This document shows, one piece after another, positions 40,328 through 48,515 of a stretch of DNA of 64,000 bases. Source of the stretch: a virus; IMG/VR virus record IMGVR_UViG_3300047318_000369, positions 26,553-90,552 of that record, one strand, 5' to 3'. The notes below the pieces were generated by a model, which worked only from the letters and a program-made list of their open reading frames with translations, did not search any database and was not told the DNA's origin. Made by a program: the position numbers and the translations under genes. Within the stretch, counting starts at the first letter, position 1, and each line of letters starts with the position of its first letter.

Positions 40328-40518
40328 CCGCCGACCTGGCCCGTCTGACGGCGGCGCAGGCGAAGGCCGACGAGGTGATCGGCGCGGTCGCCGAGCCTCT
40401 CGACGGCGGCCCGCTGCTGCGGATCGCGGTCACCGACGCTGCGACCGGGCAACGCCTGGCCACCGGCTTCGTCGCCTACAAGGTTGGCGCCCCGCAGTTG
40501 ACGGTGGTGGCGCCGTGA
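40324..40518 (+). CDS. Very small protein (64 aa)
   Basis: GTG 40324, coupled on both sides. A helix followed by beta-like segments (PLLRIAVTDAATGQRLATGF). Unrecognised. Confidence 0.52.
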   Translation: MTADLARLTAAQAKADEVIGAVAEPLDGGPLLRIAVTDAATGQRLATGFVAYKVGAPQLTVVAP

Positions 40519-40703
40519 CTGCCGACCCGTCGCCGGAGGAGGAGTTGGCGGCCAGCGTGGACGAGATCTTCCTCGGCTGGTGGCCCGACGAATTGATGGA
40601 CATCGTCCGTGCCCCGTACACGGGTGGCGCCCTCGCCGCTTATGCACACATCGACGGCGGCAAGTACCTGCCGCCGGACGACGGAGGCGAGTCCGGTGAC
40701 TGA
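40515..40703 (+). CDS. Very small acidic protein (62 aa)
   Basis: GTG 40515, coupled. Strongly acidic (SPEEELAASVDEIFLGWWPD). Overlaps the next tiny gene by 8 bases. Unrecognised. Confidence 0.5.
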   Translation: MTADPSPEEELAASVDEIFLGWWPDELMDIVRAPYTGGALAAYAHIDGGKYLPPDDGGESGD

Positions 40704-40776
40704 CTCAGAGCGCGCCGAGCTCTCCCGGAAGGTCGCCAAGACCAACCACGAGTCCGAGGTCCGGCCGAAGTCCTGA
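40696..40776 (+). CDS. Tiny putative protein (26 aa)
   Basis: GTG 40696 near the previous stop gives 26 charged residues (TDSERAELSRKVAKTNHESE). Kept because of its coupled position; it could be non-coding. The next 108 bases hold no clear feature. Confidence 0.35.
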   Translation: MTDSERAELSRKVAKTNHESEVRPKS

Positions 40777-40884
40777 CCCCCGAGCCGCCGCGCTGGCGGG
40801 GATGACCACCCCCGCGGCCCCCGTCAGCGCGGCTTTCCACCCCGCCCCACCCCCACGTTCTCTGCGACCCGAAAGGTCCCCCTC

Positions 40885-41106
40885 ATGTCCCCGTACATCC
40901 TTTCCGACGCCGATCTGGGCGCCTCCGAGCTCGGCCGTAAGCGCCGCGCCTCGATGCCTGTCGACGCGCAGATCGTCGCCTCCTATCTGGCGGCCCGGTC
41001 CGACGGCGACCGCGAGCACATGCGGCTCCTGCGCCGGAATGCCGCCTCCCTCGACCCGGCCCTCGTCGACGAGCTCGACGGCATCGACTTTCCGGCAGCT
41101 GCCTGA
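40885..41106 (+). CDS. Small helical protein (73 aa)
   Basis: ATG 40885 behind GAAAGG. Charged, helical (AQIVASYLAARSDGDREHMR). Its stop overlaps the next ATG, so it is coupled to the FtsK-gamma gene. Confidence 0.58.
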   Translation: MSPYILSDADLGASELGRKRRASMPVDAQIVASYLAARSDGDREHMRLLRRNAASLDPALVDELDGIDFPAAA

Positions 41107-41324
41107 TGGCCGCCGTGACACCGGAGCTGCTGGCCGAGGCCCGCACCCACGTCATCTACTTCCAGTCCGCGTCGGTGACGAGCCTGCAGCGGCGTCTCCG
41201 AGTCGGCTACCAGACGGCCTGCCGGCTGCTGGATCTGCTGGAGGCGGACGGTGTGGTCGGCCCGGCCCAGGGTGACCTGTCGCGCGAGGTGCTCGTCGCG
41301 GCCGACCCGGGGAGCTACCTGTGA
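41106..41324 (+). CDS. Stand-alone FtsK-gamma-like winged-helix protein (72 aa)
   Basis: ATG 41106. VIYFQSASVTSLQRRLRVGY then QTACRLLDLLEADGVVGPAQ and SREVLV closely follow the C-terminal gamma domain of FtsK/SpoIIIE (S-x-LQRR-x-R-x-GY-x-x-A-x-x-L-x-x-LE-x-x-G-x-VGP). In FtsK this domain reads orienting DNA sequences. As a separate 72-residue protein in a transfer operon it could guide the TraB-like translocase 4 kb downstream or bind its own sites. Confidence 0.85.
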   Translation: MAAVTPELLAEARTHVIYFQSASVTSLQRRLRVGYQTACRLLDLLEADGVVGPAQGDLSREVLVAADPGSYL

Positions 41325-41470
41325 TGTTCGGCCGCAAGCGCGACGACGCGCCCCCGCCACGGAAGCCCGACCCCGCCACGGTCGCCCGCGCCAAGCGTGA
41401 AGCGGACGCCCTGCGCAAGACGGCCCGGAAGCTGCCGAAGATCGACCCCGCCGACGCCAAGTACTGGTGA
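41324..41470 (+). CDS. Tiny basic protein (48 aa)
   Basis: ATG 41324 overlaps the previous stop. Lys/Arg-rich helix (ATVARAKREADALRKTARKL). Last of this coupled group; a stem-loop follows at 41520. Confidence 0.5.
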   Translation: MFGRKRDDAPPPRKPDPATVARAKREADALRKTARKLPKIDPADAKYW

Positions 41471-41519
41471 GCGGCCCCTGATCGCCGGGCGCGGGCCTCC
41501 CCCGTCCCGTATCCGGCTC

Positions 41520-41565
41520 GCCTCTCTCCCGTCGTCTCAATCCCCTACGGCGGCGGGAGAGAGGC
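41520..41565 (+). terminator. 12-bp stem-loop in intergenic region
   Basis: CCTCTCTCCCG (41521-41531) pairs exactly with CGGGAGAGAGG (41554-41564), plus one closing G-C pair, over a 22-base loop. Lies between genes at 41470 and 41655. Confidence 0.55.
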
Positions 41566-41654
41566 ACCCCAGCCCCGGCCCGGCCGAACACGGGCCACGC
41601 ATCAACCGCAGGCCGGGGCGCGCACCGCACCAACCGACTACGAGAGGGATCCGC

Positions 41655-41840
41655 ATGTTCCGCAAGGGCGACAAGGTCACCGTCACCACCGGCGACGCGA
41701 AGGGCAAGACCGGCACGGTCGTCGACGACGGCTCCAAGTCCGGCGGTGAACTCGCCGTCAAGGGCATCGACGGGCGCGTCAAGGAGGCCGTCCTCGGCTA
41801 CCGCGGCTACACCGCCGACGAGCTCAAGCCCGGCAACTGA
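41655..41840 (+). CDS. KOW-type small protein (61 aa)
   Basis: ATG 41655 behind GAGAGGGA. FRKGDKVTVTTGDAKGKTGT matches the KOW motif, a small RNA/protein-binding beta unit found in NusG and ribosomal proteins; the rest forms short strands. Possibly involved in transcription or mRNA control of the transfer operon. Confidence 0.65.
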   Translation: MFRKGDKVTVTTGDAKGKTGTVVDDGSKSGGELAVKGIDGRVKEAVLGYRGYTADELKPGN

Positions 41841-41869
41841 CCGACCCCCAACCCCGAGAGGAGCCCCCC

Positions 41870-42382
41870 GTGCAGGTCAACGCCTACGCCATCGGCCCGG
41901 CCCGACGCCCAGTCCTGGACCGGGTGTGCGCCATTGCCGACCAGGCCGCCGCGCTCGTCGAGAGCGAGATGGGTGTGCGCCTGCTCGGGGTGGAACTCCT
42001 CGTCACCGGCACCTACTTCACCCGCCTCCTCGCCGGTGACGACGACGGCCTGTACGGCTGCACCTTGTACGGCCTCGACCGGGTCCTCGCCGTCGTCAAC
42101 GCCCAAGCCCACCTCTACGACGCGTCCGAGGTCGACAAGACCGTCATTCACGAACTCGTGCACGCCGCGCAGATGCTGCGACCGGGTGTGCGGCGGGTCG
42201 AAAAGTTCCGCACCGAAGAAGCCTTGTCCCGGCTCCCGGCCGCCGAGCTGGAGCAGTACGACGCGCAGTGGGAAGACGGCGAAGCCCAGGCCTGCGAACT
42301 GGAGCGCCTCGCCGCCCACCTCAACCCCGCCGCCGGACCCGTTCGTGTGGCCCGGCGCGCACCCATCCACACCATCGCCTGA
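41870..42382 (+). CDS. HExxH metallopeptidase-like protein (170 aa)
   Basis: GTG 41870 behind GAGAGGAG. VIHELVHAAQ at about residue 92 is a zinc-peptidase signature (HExxH), with E/D-rich residues (about 115-135) able to give the third ligand. No signal peptide is visible, so it acts in the cytoplasm if at all. Proteins like this occur in AICE transfer regions; substrate unknown. Confidence 0.75.
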   Translation: MQVNAYAIGPARRPVLDRVCAIADQAAALVESEMGVRLLGVELLVTGTYFTRLLAGDDDGLYGCTLYGLDRVLAVVNAQAHLYDASEVDKTVIHELVHAAQMLRPGVRRVEKFRTEEALSRLPAAELEQYDAQWEDGEAQACELERLAAHLNPAAGPVRVARRAPIHTIA

Positions 42383-42399
42383 CCCCGAGAGGAGTCCGC

Positions 42400-42696
42400 A
42401 TGCGCCCGTACCTGATCACCGCGAAGCCCGGTCGGCTGCATCTCGCTGCCCGGTTCGCGGGCCGGTGGGCGCTGCGGGCCCTCGCCCTGGCCGTCATGTG
42501 CGCGCTCGGGGCGGTCGTGTTCGCGGTCCGCTGCATGCGTCCGGTCATCAACTACGCCGCCACCCGTATGGCGTGGCTGGAGCTGTGGGCCGCGTCGGTG
42601 ACCGGGATCGGCCCGCTCGGGGCCGCACTCGGCTCCGGACTCACCGACGAGTTCATCCGCGAATTCCACAAGGCGCGCACCAGCGCGCCCGCCTGA
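42400..42696 (+). CDS. Small membrane protein (98 aa), Spd-like
   Basis: ATG 42400 behind GAGAGGAG. Hydrophobic segments at about 24-46 and 57-80 (LALAVMCALGAVVFAV, then ASVTGIGPLGAALGSGL), short charged ends. Position in the transfer operon suggests a spread (Spd) role. Confidence 0.6.
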   Translation: MRPYLITAKPGRLHLAARFAGRWALRALALAVMCALGAVVFAVRCMRPVINYAATRMAWLELWAASVTGIGPLGAALGSGLTDEFIREFHKARTSAPA

Positions 42697-42708
42697 GAGG
42701 AGCCCTAC

Positions 42709-42882
42709 ATGGGCCTGTTCAACCGCAACGTGCCGCAGAACCCGATCCGGCACGACGAGCACATCCGCCGCATCGAGGCGATCCGGGAGGTCAACCCCGA
42801 CGCCGACGCAACGATCGTCGCCACCTGCCTGGAGGTCTCGAAGAGCGAGGCCAAGGCCTACCTGAAGGAAATCGGCGGCTGA
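42709..42882 (+). CDS. Small helical protein (57 aa)
   Basis: ATG 42709 behind GAGAGGAG. Ends in a helix-turn-helix-like pair (DADATIVATCLEVSKSEAKA). May bind DNA. Family not recognised. Confidence 0.58.
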   Translation: MGLFNRNVPQNPIRHDEHIRRIEAIREVNPDADATIVATCLEVSKSEAKAYLKEIGG

Positions 42883-42920
42883 GCAGCCCCCGACCCCACC
42901 CACCCGAGAGGAGCACTCGC

Positions 42921-43385
42921 ATGAAGAAGTACAGCGTGACCTGGCCGACCCGACCCGAGGGCGTCTACACCCAGTTGGTGTACCTGGTGTACGCCGACGG
43001 CCCGACCGACGCGGTCCGGGTTGCCGCCGGACTGGACTGGCCGACCACCGACGGCTACTCAATGGCCTTCGACTACGAGCCCGAGGTGTGGCAACTGCGG
43101 TGGCCGTTCCGGCTCCGCTCGCATCACGTGGCGGGCCCGGACTTCGGCAGCACCGCCGCCAACGCCGTGGCGTTCGTGCCGGAGCCGCTCGACCTCGCAG
43201 CGCTCGCCGCCGAGGTCGTGTCCGTGATCCGCGTTTGCGACGCCCGCGGCAGCAGCAAGGACGAGGTCCGTGCCGCAGTCGGCCAGATCGTCGGCAACTT
43301 GCTCCCCGAGCAGGCCGAGCACGTCCTGGTCATCGTCGCCGCCGAGACCAAGGAGATCAACGCATACACGGGCGGGTGGGCCTGA
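42921..43385 (+). CDS. Hypothetical protein (154 aa)
   Basis: ATG 42921 behind GAGAGGAG. Mixed strand/helix; the C-terminal half is Ala/Val-rich and helical (LDLAALAAEVVSVIRVC). Fourth gene in a row with the same ribosome-site module. Unrecognised. Confidence 0.6.
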   Translation: MKKYSVTWPTRPEGVYTQLVYLVYADGPTDAVRVAAGLDWPTTDGYSMAFDYEPEVWQLRWPFRLRSHHVAGPDFGSTAANAVAFVPEPLDLAALAAEVVSVIRVCDARGSSKDEVRAAVGQIVGNLLPEQAEHVLVIVAAETKEINAYTGGWA

Positions 43386-43513
43386 TGCCGATCACGTTGG
43401 GCGGCAAGAACACACCGCACTACACCCGCAGTTCGACCGGCCGCCGCACCACGTCGTGGAACCTCCCCGGCGGCTTCGGCTGGCGCAAGACGACCCGGCG
43501 GGGGAGGGGCTGA
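43385..43513 (+). CDS. Tiny basic protein (42 aa)
   Basis: ATG 43385 overlaps the previous stop. Basic and Gly-rich (TRSSTGRRTTSWNLPGGFGW). Might bind nucleic acid. Unrecognised. Confidence 0.48.
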   Translation: MPITLGGKNTPHYTRSSTGRRTTSWNLPGGFGWRKTTRRGRG

Positions 43514-43514
43514 C

Positions 43515-43718
43515 ATGTGCCTGAACCGTCTCGTCCTGGTTGCGATCGGCGTCGCATCCGCCCTGGTCGCCTCCGTCACCTTGACCGCCGTCAGCACGCT
43601 CGGCGCCCCCACCGTCGTCACGGTCGCCGCAGCTGTCGCCGTGTTCTACGCGACCGCCTACAGCGCGGCCAACGCCACCGCAACCTTCATCGCCTACCGC
43701 GCCGCCCCGCGCGGCTGA
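43515..43718 (+). CDS. Small two-helix membrane protein (67 aa), Spd-like
   Basis: ATG 43515. Two membrane helices (LVLVAIGVASALVASVTLTA, then VVTVAAAVAVFYATAYSA). Directly before the larger Spd-like gene. Probably part of the plasmid-spread machinery. Confidence 0.6.
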   Translation: MCLNRLVLVAIGVASALVASVTLTAVSTLGAPTVVTVAAAVAVFYATAYSAANATATFIAYRAAPRG

Positions 43719-43736
43719 ATCCGAAAGGACACCATC

Positions 43737-45038
43737 GTGACCACCTCCGTCGAGAAGAAGGTCAACGGCTCGCCGCTGGCCTCGCCCGAGCCGCGGTTCG
43801 ACCCGCGCGCGCTGGCCGAGGCGGAGGCGATCCGCACCCGGGCCGCCGCCGAAGCCGACGCGCTACGCATCAAGGCCGAGGGCGAGGCGAAGGCTGCCGA
43901 GATCCTCGCCGCCGAGCAGGCCGAGAAAGAACGACTCACCAACGAACGAGCCCGCCTGGCCCAGGAGAGGAAGCAGGCCGATCACGACGCCTACCTCGCC
44001 AAGAAGGCCGCTGAGACGGCCCGGTCCGAAGCTGATCGGGAGAAGGCAGACGCGGCCGAGGCTGAGGCGGAAGCTCTGGATGCGCGGATCGCCAAGGAGC
44101 AGAAGCGTTCGGAGCGCTGGTGGAAGTGGGGCGCCCGCGGCATCTATGCCGTCGGCTTGGTGATCGCAGCACCGGTGCAGTTCATGCACTTCTGGGACCC
44201 GCACCGCAAGTTCCTCATCGCTGCCCCGGCACTGCTCGAAGGCTTCGCCCTCGTCCTCGCGTTCGGCGCCGCATGGGCGGTTGCCCACCGGCGCGACGTT
44301 CGCCCCTACCGCGTCGGCATCATGGTTGGCGCCGTGATCGCCGCAGCCGTCAACCTGTACGGCGGCATGACCGACCCGGCGATCGGCCTCAACGCCGGCA
44401 TCATCGGCGCGATCGCCTCCCTCGGTGGACCGATCGTGCTGATGACCTACGAGCACGGCATCGCGCAGAAGGTCGACGGGATCCCATCCGGCCGTGAGCG
44501 CCGGGCTGCCGAGCGCGCCAAGGCCCAGGCGGACGCCGCCCGCGAGAAGGCGCGCGCCGAGAAGCAGGCTGCCGATACGAAAGCGGCAGCCGAGAGGGTG
44601 GCCCGCGAGAAGGCCGCCGAGGAGGAGCAGACCCGCAAGGACGCCGACCGCGAGGCGACGCACGGCGACGTGTGGCAGGTCGCTGACGCGATCCGTTCCG
44701 CGCGCGGTTCCAGGTTCGTCACGGACCAGATCTGGGCCGAGTCCTGGTTCCTCGTTACCGGCTGCAAGACGGTCGGAATCCGTCCCGAAATCGAAGCTCA
44801 GTCGCGCGCCGCACAGGCCCACATGCGGACCGTCACTGAAGCGCCCGTTTTCGGCGAGTTCTCGCTGATCGAATCCCAAAAGGGTCCCCGCTCCAAGCGT
44901 GACCCGAACGCCCCCGACGGGCGCCGCAACAACGGCGGCACTCCGCCCGTCCGACGGGCCGGCGACAGCCAGCCGCCCAGCCCTATCGCCCGCACTCAGG
45001 CACGCCTTGAGCAGAGCACCCAGAAGGACCCGTCATGA
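43737..45038 (+). CDS. DUF2637/SpdB-like spread protein (433 aa)
   Basis: GTG 43737 behind GAAAGGA. Residues 24-125 are a long coiled coil, followed by four membrane helices (about 132-150, 159-183, 192-210, 219-236), a second coiled coil (250-310) and a C-terminal region with a winged-helix-like segment (HGDVWQVADAIRSARGSRFV). This is the layout of the DUF2637 spread proteins that work with TraB to move DNA across hyphal septa in Streptomyces. Its stop overlaps the translocase start (ATGA). Confidence 0.8.
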   Translation: MTTSVEKKVNGSPLASPEPRFDPRALAEAEAIRTRAAAEADALRIKAEGEAKAAEILAAEQAEKERLTNERARLAQERKQADHDAYLAKKAAETARSEADREKADAAEAEAEALDARIAKEQKRSERWWKWGARGIYAVGLVIAAPVQFMHFWDPHRKFLIAAPALLEGFALVLAFGAAWAVAHRRDVRPYRVGIMVGAVIAAAVNLYGGMTDPAIGLNAGIIGAIASLGGPIVLMTYEHGIAQKVDGIPSGRERRAAERAKAQADAAREKARAEKQAADTKAAAERVAREKAAEEEQTRKDADREATHGDVWQVADAIRSARGSRFVTDQIWAESWFLVTGCKTVGIRPEIEAQSRAAQAHMRTVTEAPVFGEFSLIESQKGPRSKRDPNAPDGRRNNGGTPPVRRAGDSQPPSPIARTQARLEQSTQKDPS

Positions 45039-47134
45039 GCCTCGAGATGAACCCGGAACTCCCGCCCGGCTGGGACCTGACGAAGGTGATCCCGGGCGAG
45101 CTCGAAGTCCCCGACGACCTGTCCGGGGAACTCGACGACGACATCGCGCCTGGCGTCCTCCTGCCCTACGAGCCCGCCTACCCGATGCTGCGGAAGACCG
45201 GGTCGGCGGCCATGGTCGTCGCCAAGACCACCGGGCGGGCGGTCGGTCTTTCGGTGCGCGGCAGCTGGACGGCGGCTCGCTGGTTCGGCGCCGGCGCCGG
45301 CGCCGTCTCCTTCCTCGGCTGGAGGTACCTGCGCTCCCACGACTATCAGGAGGCGATCGGCGGCGTCACCTCGTCGACCGACTGGCGCCGCAACACCGAG
45401 ATCCGCCACCGGCGTTGGAAGTTCCTCGGCTGGGGCGCCGCCGCACTCGCCGCACTCAACCTCGCCGGCTGGTGGGCGCTCGTCGCCGAAGCGGGCATGA
45501 CCGCCGCGGACTCGTGGTGGATCACGCCAGGCGTGCTCGCCCTGTCCGTGGCCTCCGCCGTCACCTGGTACGGGCACTACCGGCTCAACAACACCGGCCT
45601 TGCGCCCGAGCAGATCGTCGCCGAGCAGGACGACCCGACCAGCGACGAGCCGTTCCCGCTCGCGGTTGCGCAGTCGCCGGACAAGGTCGAGCAGTGCGTC
45701 ACCCGGGCGCTCGCCTGGGAGGGCATCGACACCCGCGCGGTGCGCGTGCTCGGCTACCGTGGCTGGGGCTGGGAGATCGACGTCGTCCTCAAGGGGGCGG
45801 CGCCGGAGCAGGTCAACGCCGTAATGAGCAAGCTGGACTCCCACTTCGGCATCGGCAAGGGGCAGACCCTGTGCGAGCCGGACCCGGAGGACAACTCCCA
45901 CCTCACGCTGCGTCTCGTGCAGTCGGATCCGTTCGCCGACATGCCCCGGCCGTCGGTGCACTCGCCGAACAGCCTGTCGGTGAAGGATGCGGTGGTGTAC
46001 GGCCGCTGCATGGACGGCACCTTGCTGGAGATGCGCCTGCGCGGAATGTTCATGATGGTCATCGGTTCGTCCGGGTCGGCGAAGACGAAGGGGGCGCTGC
46101 GCTGCCTCGCCGAGGTCATCACCGCATGCCGGGACGCCATCGCCATCGAGATGGACCCGGTCAAGGACGGAATCCGCGAGTTCTCCGAGGTCATGGCGCT
46201 GCCGCCGATCCGTGGACCGAAGGAGTGCACGGAGAAGCTGCGCTGGCTGCGCGACATCGCCTCGGCCCGCAATCAGGTCAAGTCGGCCAAGGAGATGGGC
46301 GACCTGTGGGAGCCCACCCCCGAAGAGCCCGCCATCTTCGGCCTGATCGACGAGTTCATCTTCCTACCCAAGGAAGCCAAGGAACTCGCCATCGAGATCC
46401 TCCGCATCGGCCGCGAGACCGGCGTCTACCTCCTCTTCGCCGCCCAGGAAGCCACACAAGACTCCCTCGGTGACGCCATCGCCAGCGCCGTCACCTACCG
46501 GGTGATGCTCGCCGCGCGCAGCGAGGACATCCCCCTTGTCCTGGGTAAGGGGGCCTCCGCGGCGGGATACCGTCCCGACCGGCTGCGTCCGGCCGTCGAC
46601 GACGAGCGGGTCTACGACGCCGGCAAGTTCTACATCGCTGGCCCTGGCTTCGACCGGCCCGTGCTGTGGCGGTGGAGCCGGTTCGAGCGTGACCAGATTC
46701 GGCAGGCCGTCAAGGACCGCAAGGACGCCGGACGTCCCTGGTTCGACCACGCCAGCCTCGCCGCCGCCAACCTGCTGCACGTGATCCGCCGCGATGGTGC
46801 GGCGGGCGAAGCGTCCCTGGCCGACCGCCTCGTCGCTCTCGACGAGCAGGGCGGTGTGGAGGATGCGGCGACGGTCGCCGTTCTGCTGCGGGCGTTCGGC
46901 GCGAAGACGTTCCTGCCGACGACCGAGGAACTGCTCCCCGCGCTCGGCGAGGCGGGCGTGCAGATGGACGCCAACGGCCTCTCTCAGCTGCTTCGGAAGC
47001 ACGCCCCGTCGGTGACGGCGATCCGTCAGGAGTGGGATGGCCGGGCGCAGGTCCGCGGCTGGTCCCGAGAGTCTGTTGAGCAGGCCGCCGCAGGCCTGTT
47101 GGGCCCGACTATGGCCCGTCTACGGGCCGCCTAA
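45035..47134 (+). CDS. TraB-like FtsK/SpoIIIE-type DNA translocase
   Basis: 699 residues. N-terminal membrane helices lie at about 128-148 and 160-178 after a soluble start; then a beta-rich region and the motor: Walker A GSSGSAKT at 344-351 (the usual last Gly is Ala), Walker B IFGLIDEF with D439-E440, and AAQEATQDS as a Q-loop. The last 100 residues look winged-helix (FLPTTEELLPALGEAG ... LSQLLRKHAP). TraB-type motors pump double-stranded plasmid DNA between mycelia. Tandem 11-bp repeats overlap and follow its 3' end. Confidence 0.88.
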   Translation: MSLEMNPELPPGWDLTKVIPGELEVPDDLSGELDDDIAPGVLLPYEPAYPMLRKTGSAAMVVAKTTGRAVGLSVRGSWTAARWFGAGAGAVSFLGWRYLRSHDYQEAIGGVTSSTDWRRNTEIRHRRWKFLGWGAAALAALNLAGWWALVAEAGMTAADSWWITPGVLALSVASAVTWYGHYRLNNTGLAPEQIVAEQDDPTSDEPFPLAVAQSPDKVEQCVTRALAWEGIDTRAVRVLGYRGWGWEIDVVLKGAAPEQVNAVMSKLDSHFGIGKGQTLCEPDPEDNSHLTLRLVQSDPFADMPRPSVHSPNSLSVKDAVVYGRCMDGTLLEMRLRGMFMMVIGSSGSAKTKGALRCLAEVITACRDAIAIEMDPVKDGIREFSEVMALPPIRGPKECTEKLRWLRDIASARNQVKSAKEMGDLWEPTPEEPAIFGLIDEFIFLPKEAKELAIEILRIGRETGVYLLFAAQEATQDSLGDAIASAVTYRVMLAARSEDIPLVLGKGASAAGYRPDRLRPAVDDERVYDAGKFYIAGPGFDRPVLWRWSRFERDQIRQAVKDRKDAGRPWFDHASLAAANLLHVIRRDGAAGEASLADRLVALDEQGGVEDAATVAVLLRAFGAKTFLPTTEELLPALGEAGVQMDANGLSQLLRKHAPSVTAIRQEWDGRAQVRGWSRESVEQAAAGLLGPTMARLRAA

Positions 47135-47237
47135 CCCCCGTCTTCACCCCGCCTATGGCCCGACTGGGCGATCAAGAGGAACCGCAGGTAGCCGGGCCAT
47201 AGACGGGCCTTAGTCGGGCCAAAGACGGCCCATAGAC
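47107..47237. repeat. Candidate clt locus: tandem 11-bp repeats at the end of traB
   Basis: Four contiguous units occupy 47194-47237: GGGCCATAGAC, GGGCCTTAGTC, GGGCCAAAGAC, GGCCCATAGAC. Inverted copies with one or two changes lie at 47107-47117, 47118-47128 (both inside the traB 3' end) and 47151-47161. In Streptomyces plasmids such as pSVH1, short direct repeats near traB are the translocase recognition sites of the clt. The unit here differs, as expected for another specificity. Confidence 0.72.
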
Positions 47238-47284
47238 ACCCTATTGATCCACATATGTGAAGTTCTTGAGAAGGAGTCCCGATC

Positions 47285-47932
47285 ATGGCAGCGAAGCGTT
47301 CCGCAAGGCGGCCGACCGCCCGCCGCAAGGCCCCGGCGCGCCGCCGCACCACCGCGACCGCCGTCCGGCGCACGCATCCCGCCCGGCGGGTCAAAATCCC
47401 GCGCGGCGGCCCGCTCCACGCCCGCCTCGGCACCTGGCTGGTGCTGCGGGTCATCGCCCCCATGGTCGACACCCACCGCGACGTGACCACCTCCCGCAAG
47501 GCCGCGGCCATCCGCCGCATCACCCACGAGAACTGCACCACCTGCCACGGCAACGGACAGATCGCCACCCGGGCCAAGGACGGAACCCTCACCGGATCCA
47601 AGCCCTGCCCCGCGAAGGGCACCAAGGCCACGGCCAGCAAGTGGGCCGTCTACAAGGCGAGCCGGTTCGGTGCCGACAAAGGCTCCGGCCTGATCGGCTG
47701 GAGCTGCCCCTGCGGCAAAAAGGTGAAGCCCCGCTTCCAGGACGCCAAGAAGGCCACCAGCGCCTTGCGGGCCCACGAGAAGCAGACGCACGGCGGGGCG
47801 AGCGTCGGCGGCAAGTGGTACGCGCAGCAGACCGCCGCAGCCGCCATGGCCCCGTCGCCGCCCACACCCGCACCCAAGACCAGCACCCGCAAGAAGCCGG
47901 CCAAGGCGACCGCCAAGGCTGCCACCCCGTAA
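47285..47932 (+). CDS. Basic zinc-binding protein of the transfer module (215 aa)
   Basis: ATG 47285 behind AAGGAG. Very Arg/Lys-rich N-terminus (KRSARRPTARRKAPARRRTT), then CTTCHGNGQ and GWSCPCGKKVKPR, giving two metal knuckles, and HEKQTH; Lys/Pro/Ala-rich tail. The charge suggests DNA or RNA binding. It lies directly after the clt-like repeats. Confidence 0.68.
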   Translation: MAAKRSARRPTARRKAPARRRTTATAVRRTHPARRVKIPRGGPLHARLGTWLVLRVIAPMVDTHRDVTTSRKAAAIRRITHENCTTCHGNGQIATRAKDGTLTGSKPCPAKGTKATASKWAVYKASRFGADKGSGLIGWSCPCGKKVKPRFQDAKKATSALRAHEKQTHGGASVGGKWYAQQTAAAAMAPSPPTPAPKTSTRKKPAKATAKAATP

Positions 47933-47958
47933 CCACTACCCGAAGGAGACCTCACCCC

Positions 47959-48498
47959 ATGCTCGACCTGCCCGAGCCGACGCCCACCGCCGCCGCGGCC
48001 GGGCAGGCCACGCAAGCCGACCGCGACAACATCCGCCGCCTCTTCGCAGCCCTCGACGAGATCGGCACCGACAAGCCCACCGCCGTCCGCGTCGACGACG
48101 AGAGCATCCCGTCATTCGAGGACGGGCCTCGCGTTGGCACCACCCCGCCCGTCCTGCAGCCCGACAGCCGGATCGTGCCCGCCTGGGCGCTCGGAATCGC
48201 CGTCGGCTCCATCGGAGTCGGTGTCGGATCCATCGGCCTCGGCTGTGCGGTCTGGCTCGCCTGCAAGGGCCTGTCGTCGGTTATCCACAGCCTGTCCACC
48301 GTGACCCTGCCCGGTGTTCTGACCGTTGCCCTCCCGTTCGCCGGTTTCGCCATGGTCGTGACCGCCGTCGGGGGTGCCATCGGCAAGGCCAAGCGGGCCG
48401 TCGTGCCCGACGTGCACCACCACAACGGGCCCGAATATCACGAGCACCACACCACCAACACCCGGGCCGTCTGGGTCAAGAACATCAACCAGCGGTGA
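47959..48498 (+). CDS. Membrane protein, Spd-like (179 aa)
   Basis: ATG 47959 behind AAGGAGA. Membrane helices at about 73-95 (ALGIAVGSIGVGVGSIGLGC) and 110-140, with a His-rich cytoplasmic end (VHHHNGPEYHEHH). The last gene of the transfer operon before a terminator. Confidence 0.65.
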   Translation: MLDLPEPTPTAAAAGQATQADRDNIRRLFAALDEIGTDKPTAVRVDDESIPSFEDGPRVGTTPPVLQPDSRIVPAWALGIAVGSIGVGVGSIGLGCAVWLACKGLSSVIHSLSTVTLPGVLTVALPFAGFAMVVTAVGGAIGKAKRAVVPDVHHHNGPEYHEHHTTNTRAVWVKNINQR

Positions 48499-48515
48499 CC
48501 TGCCCGGGCGCACGC

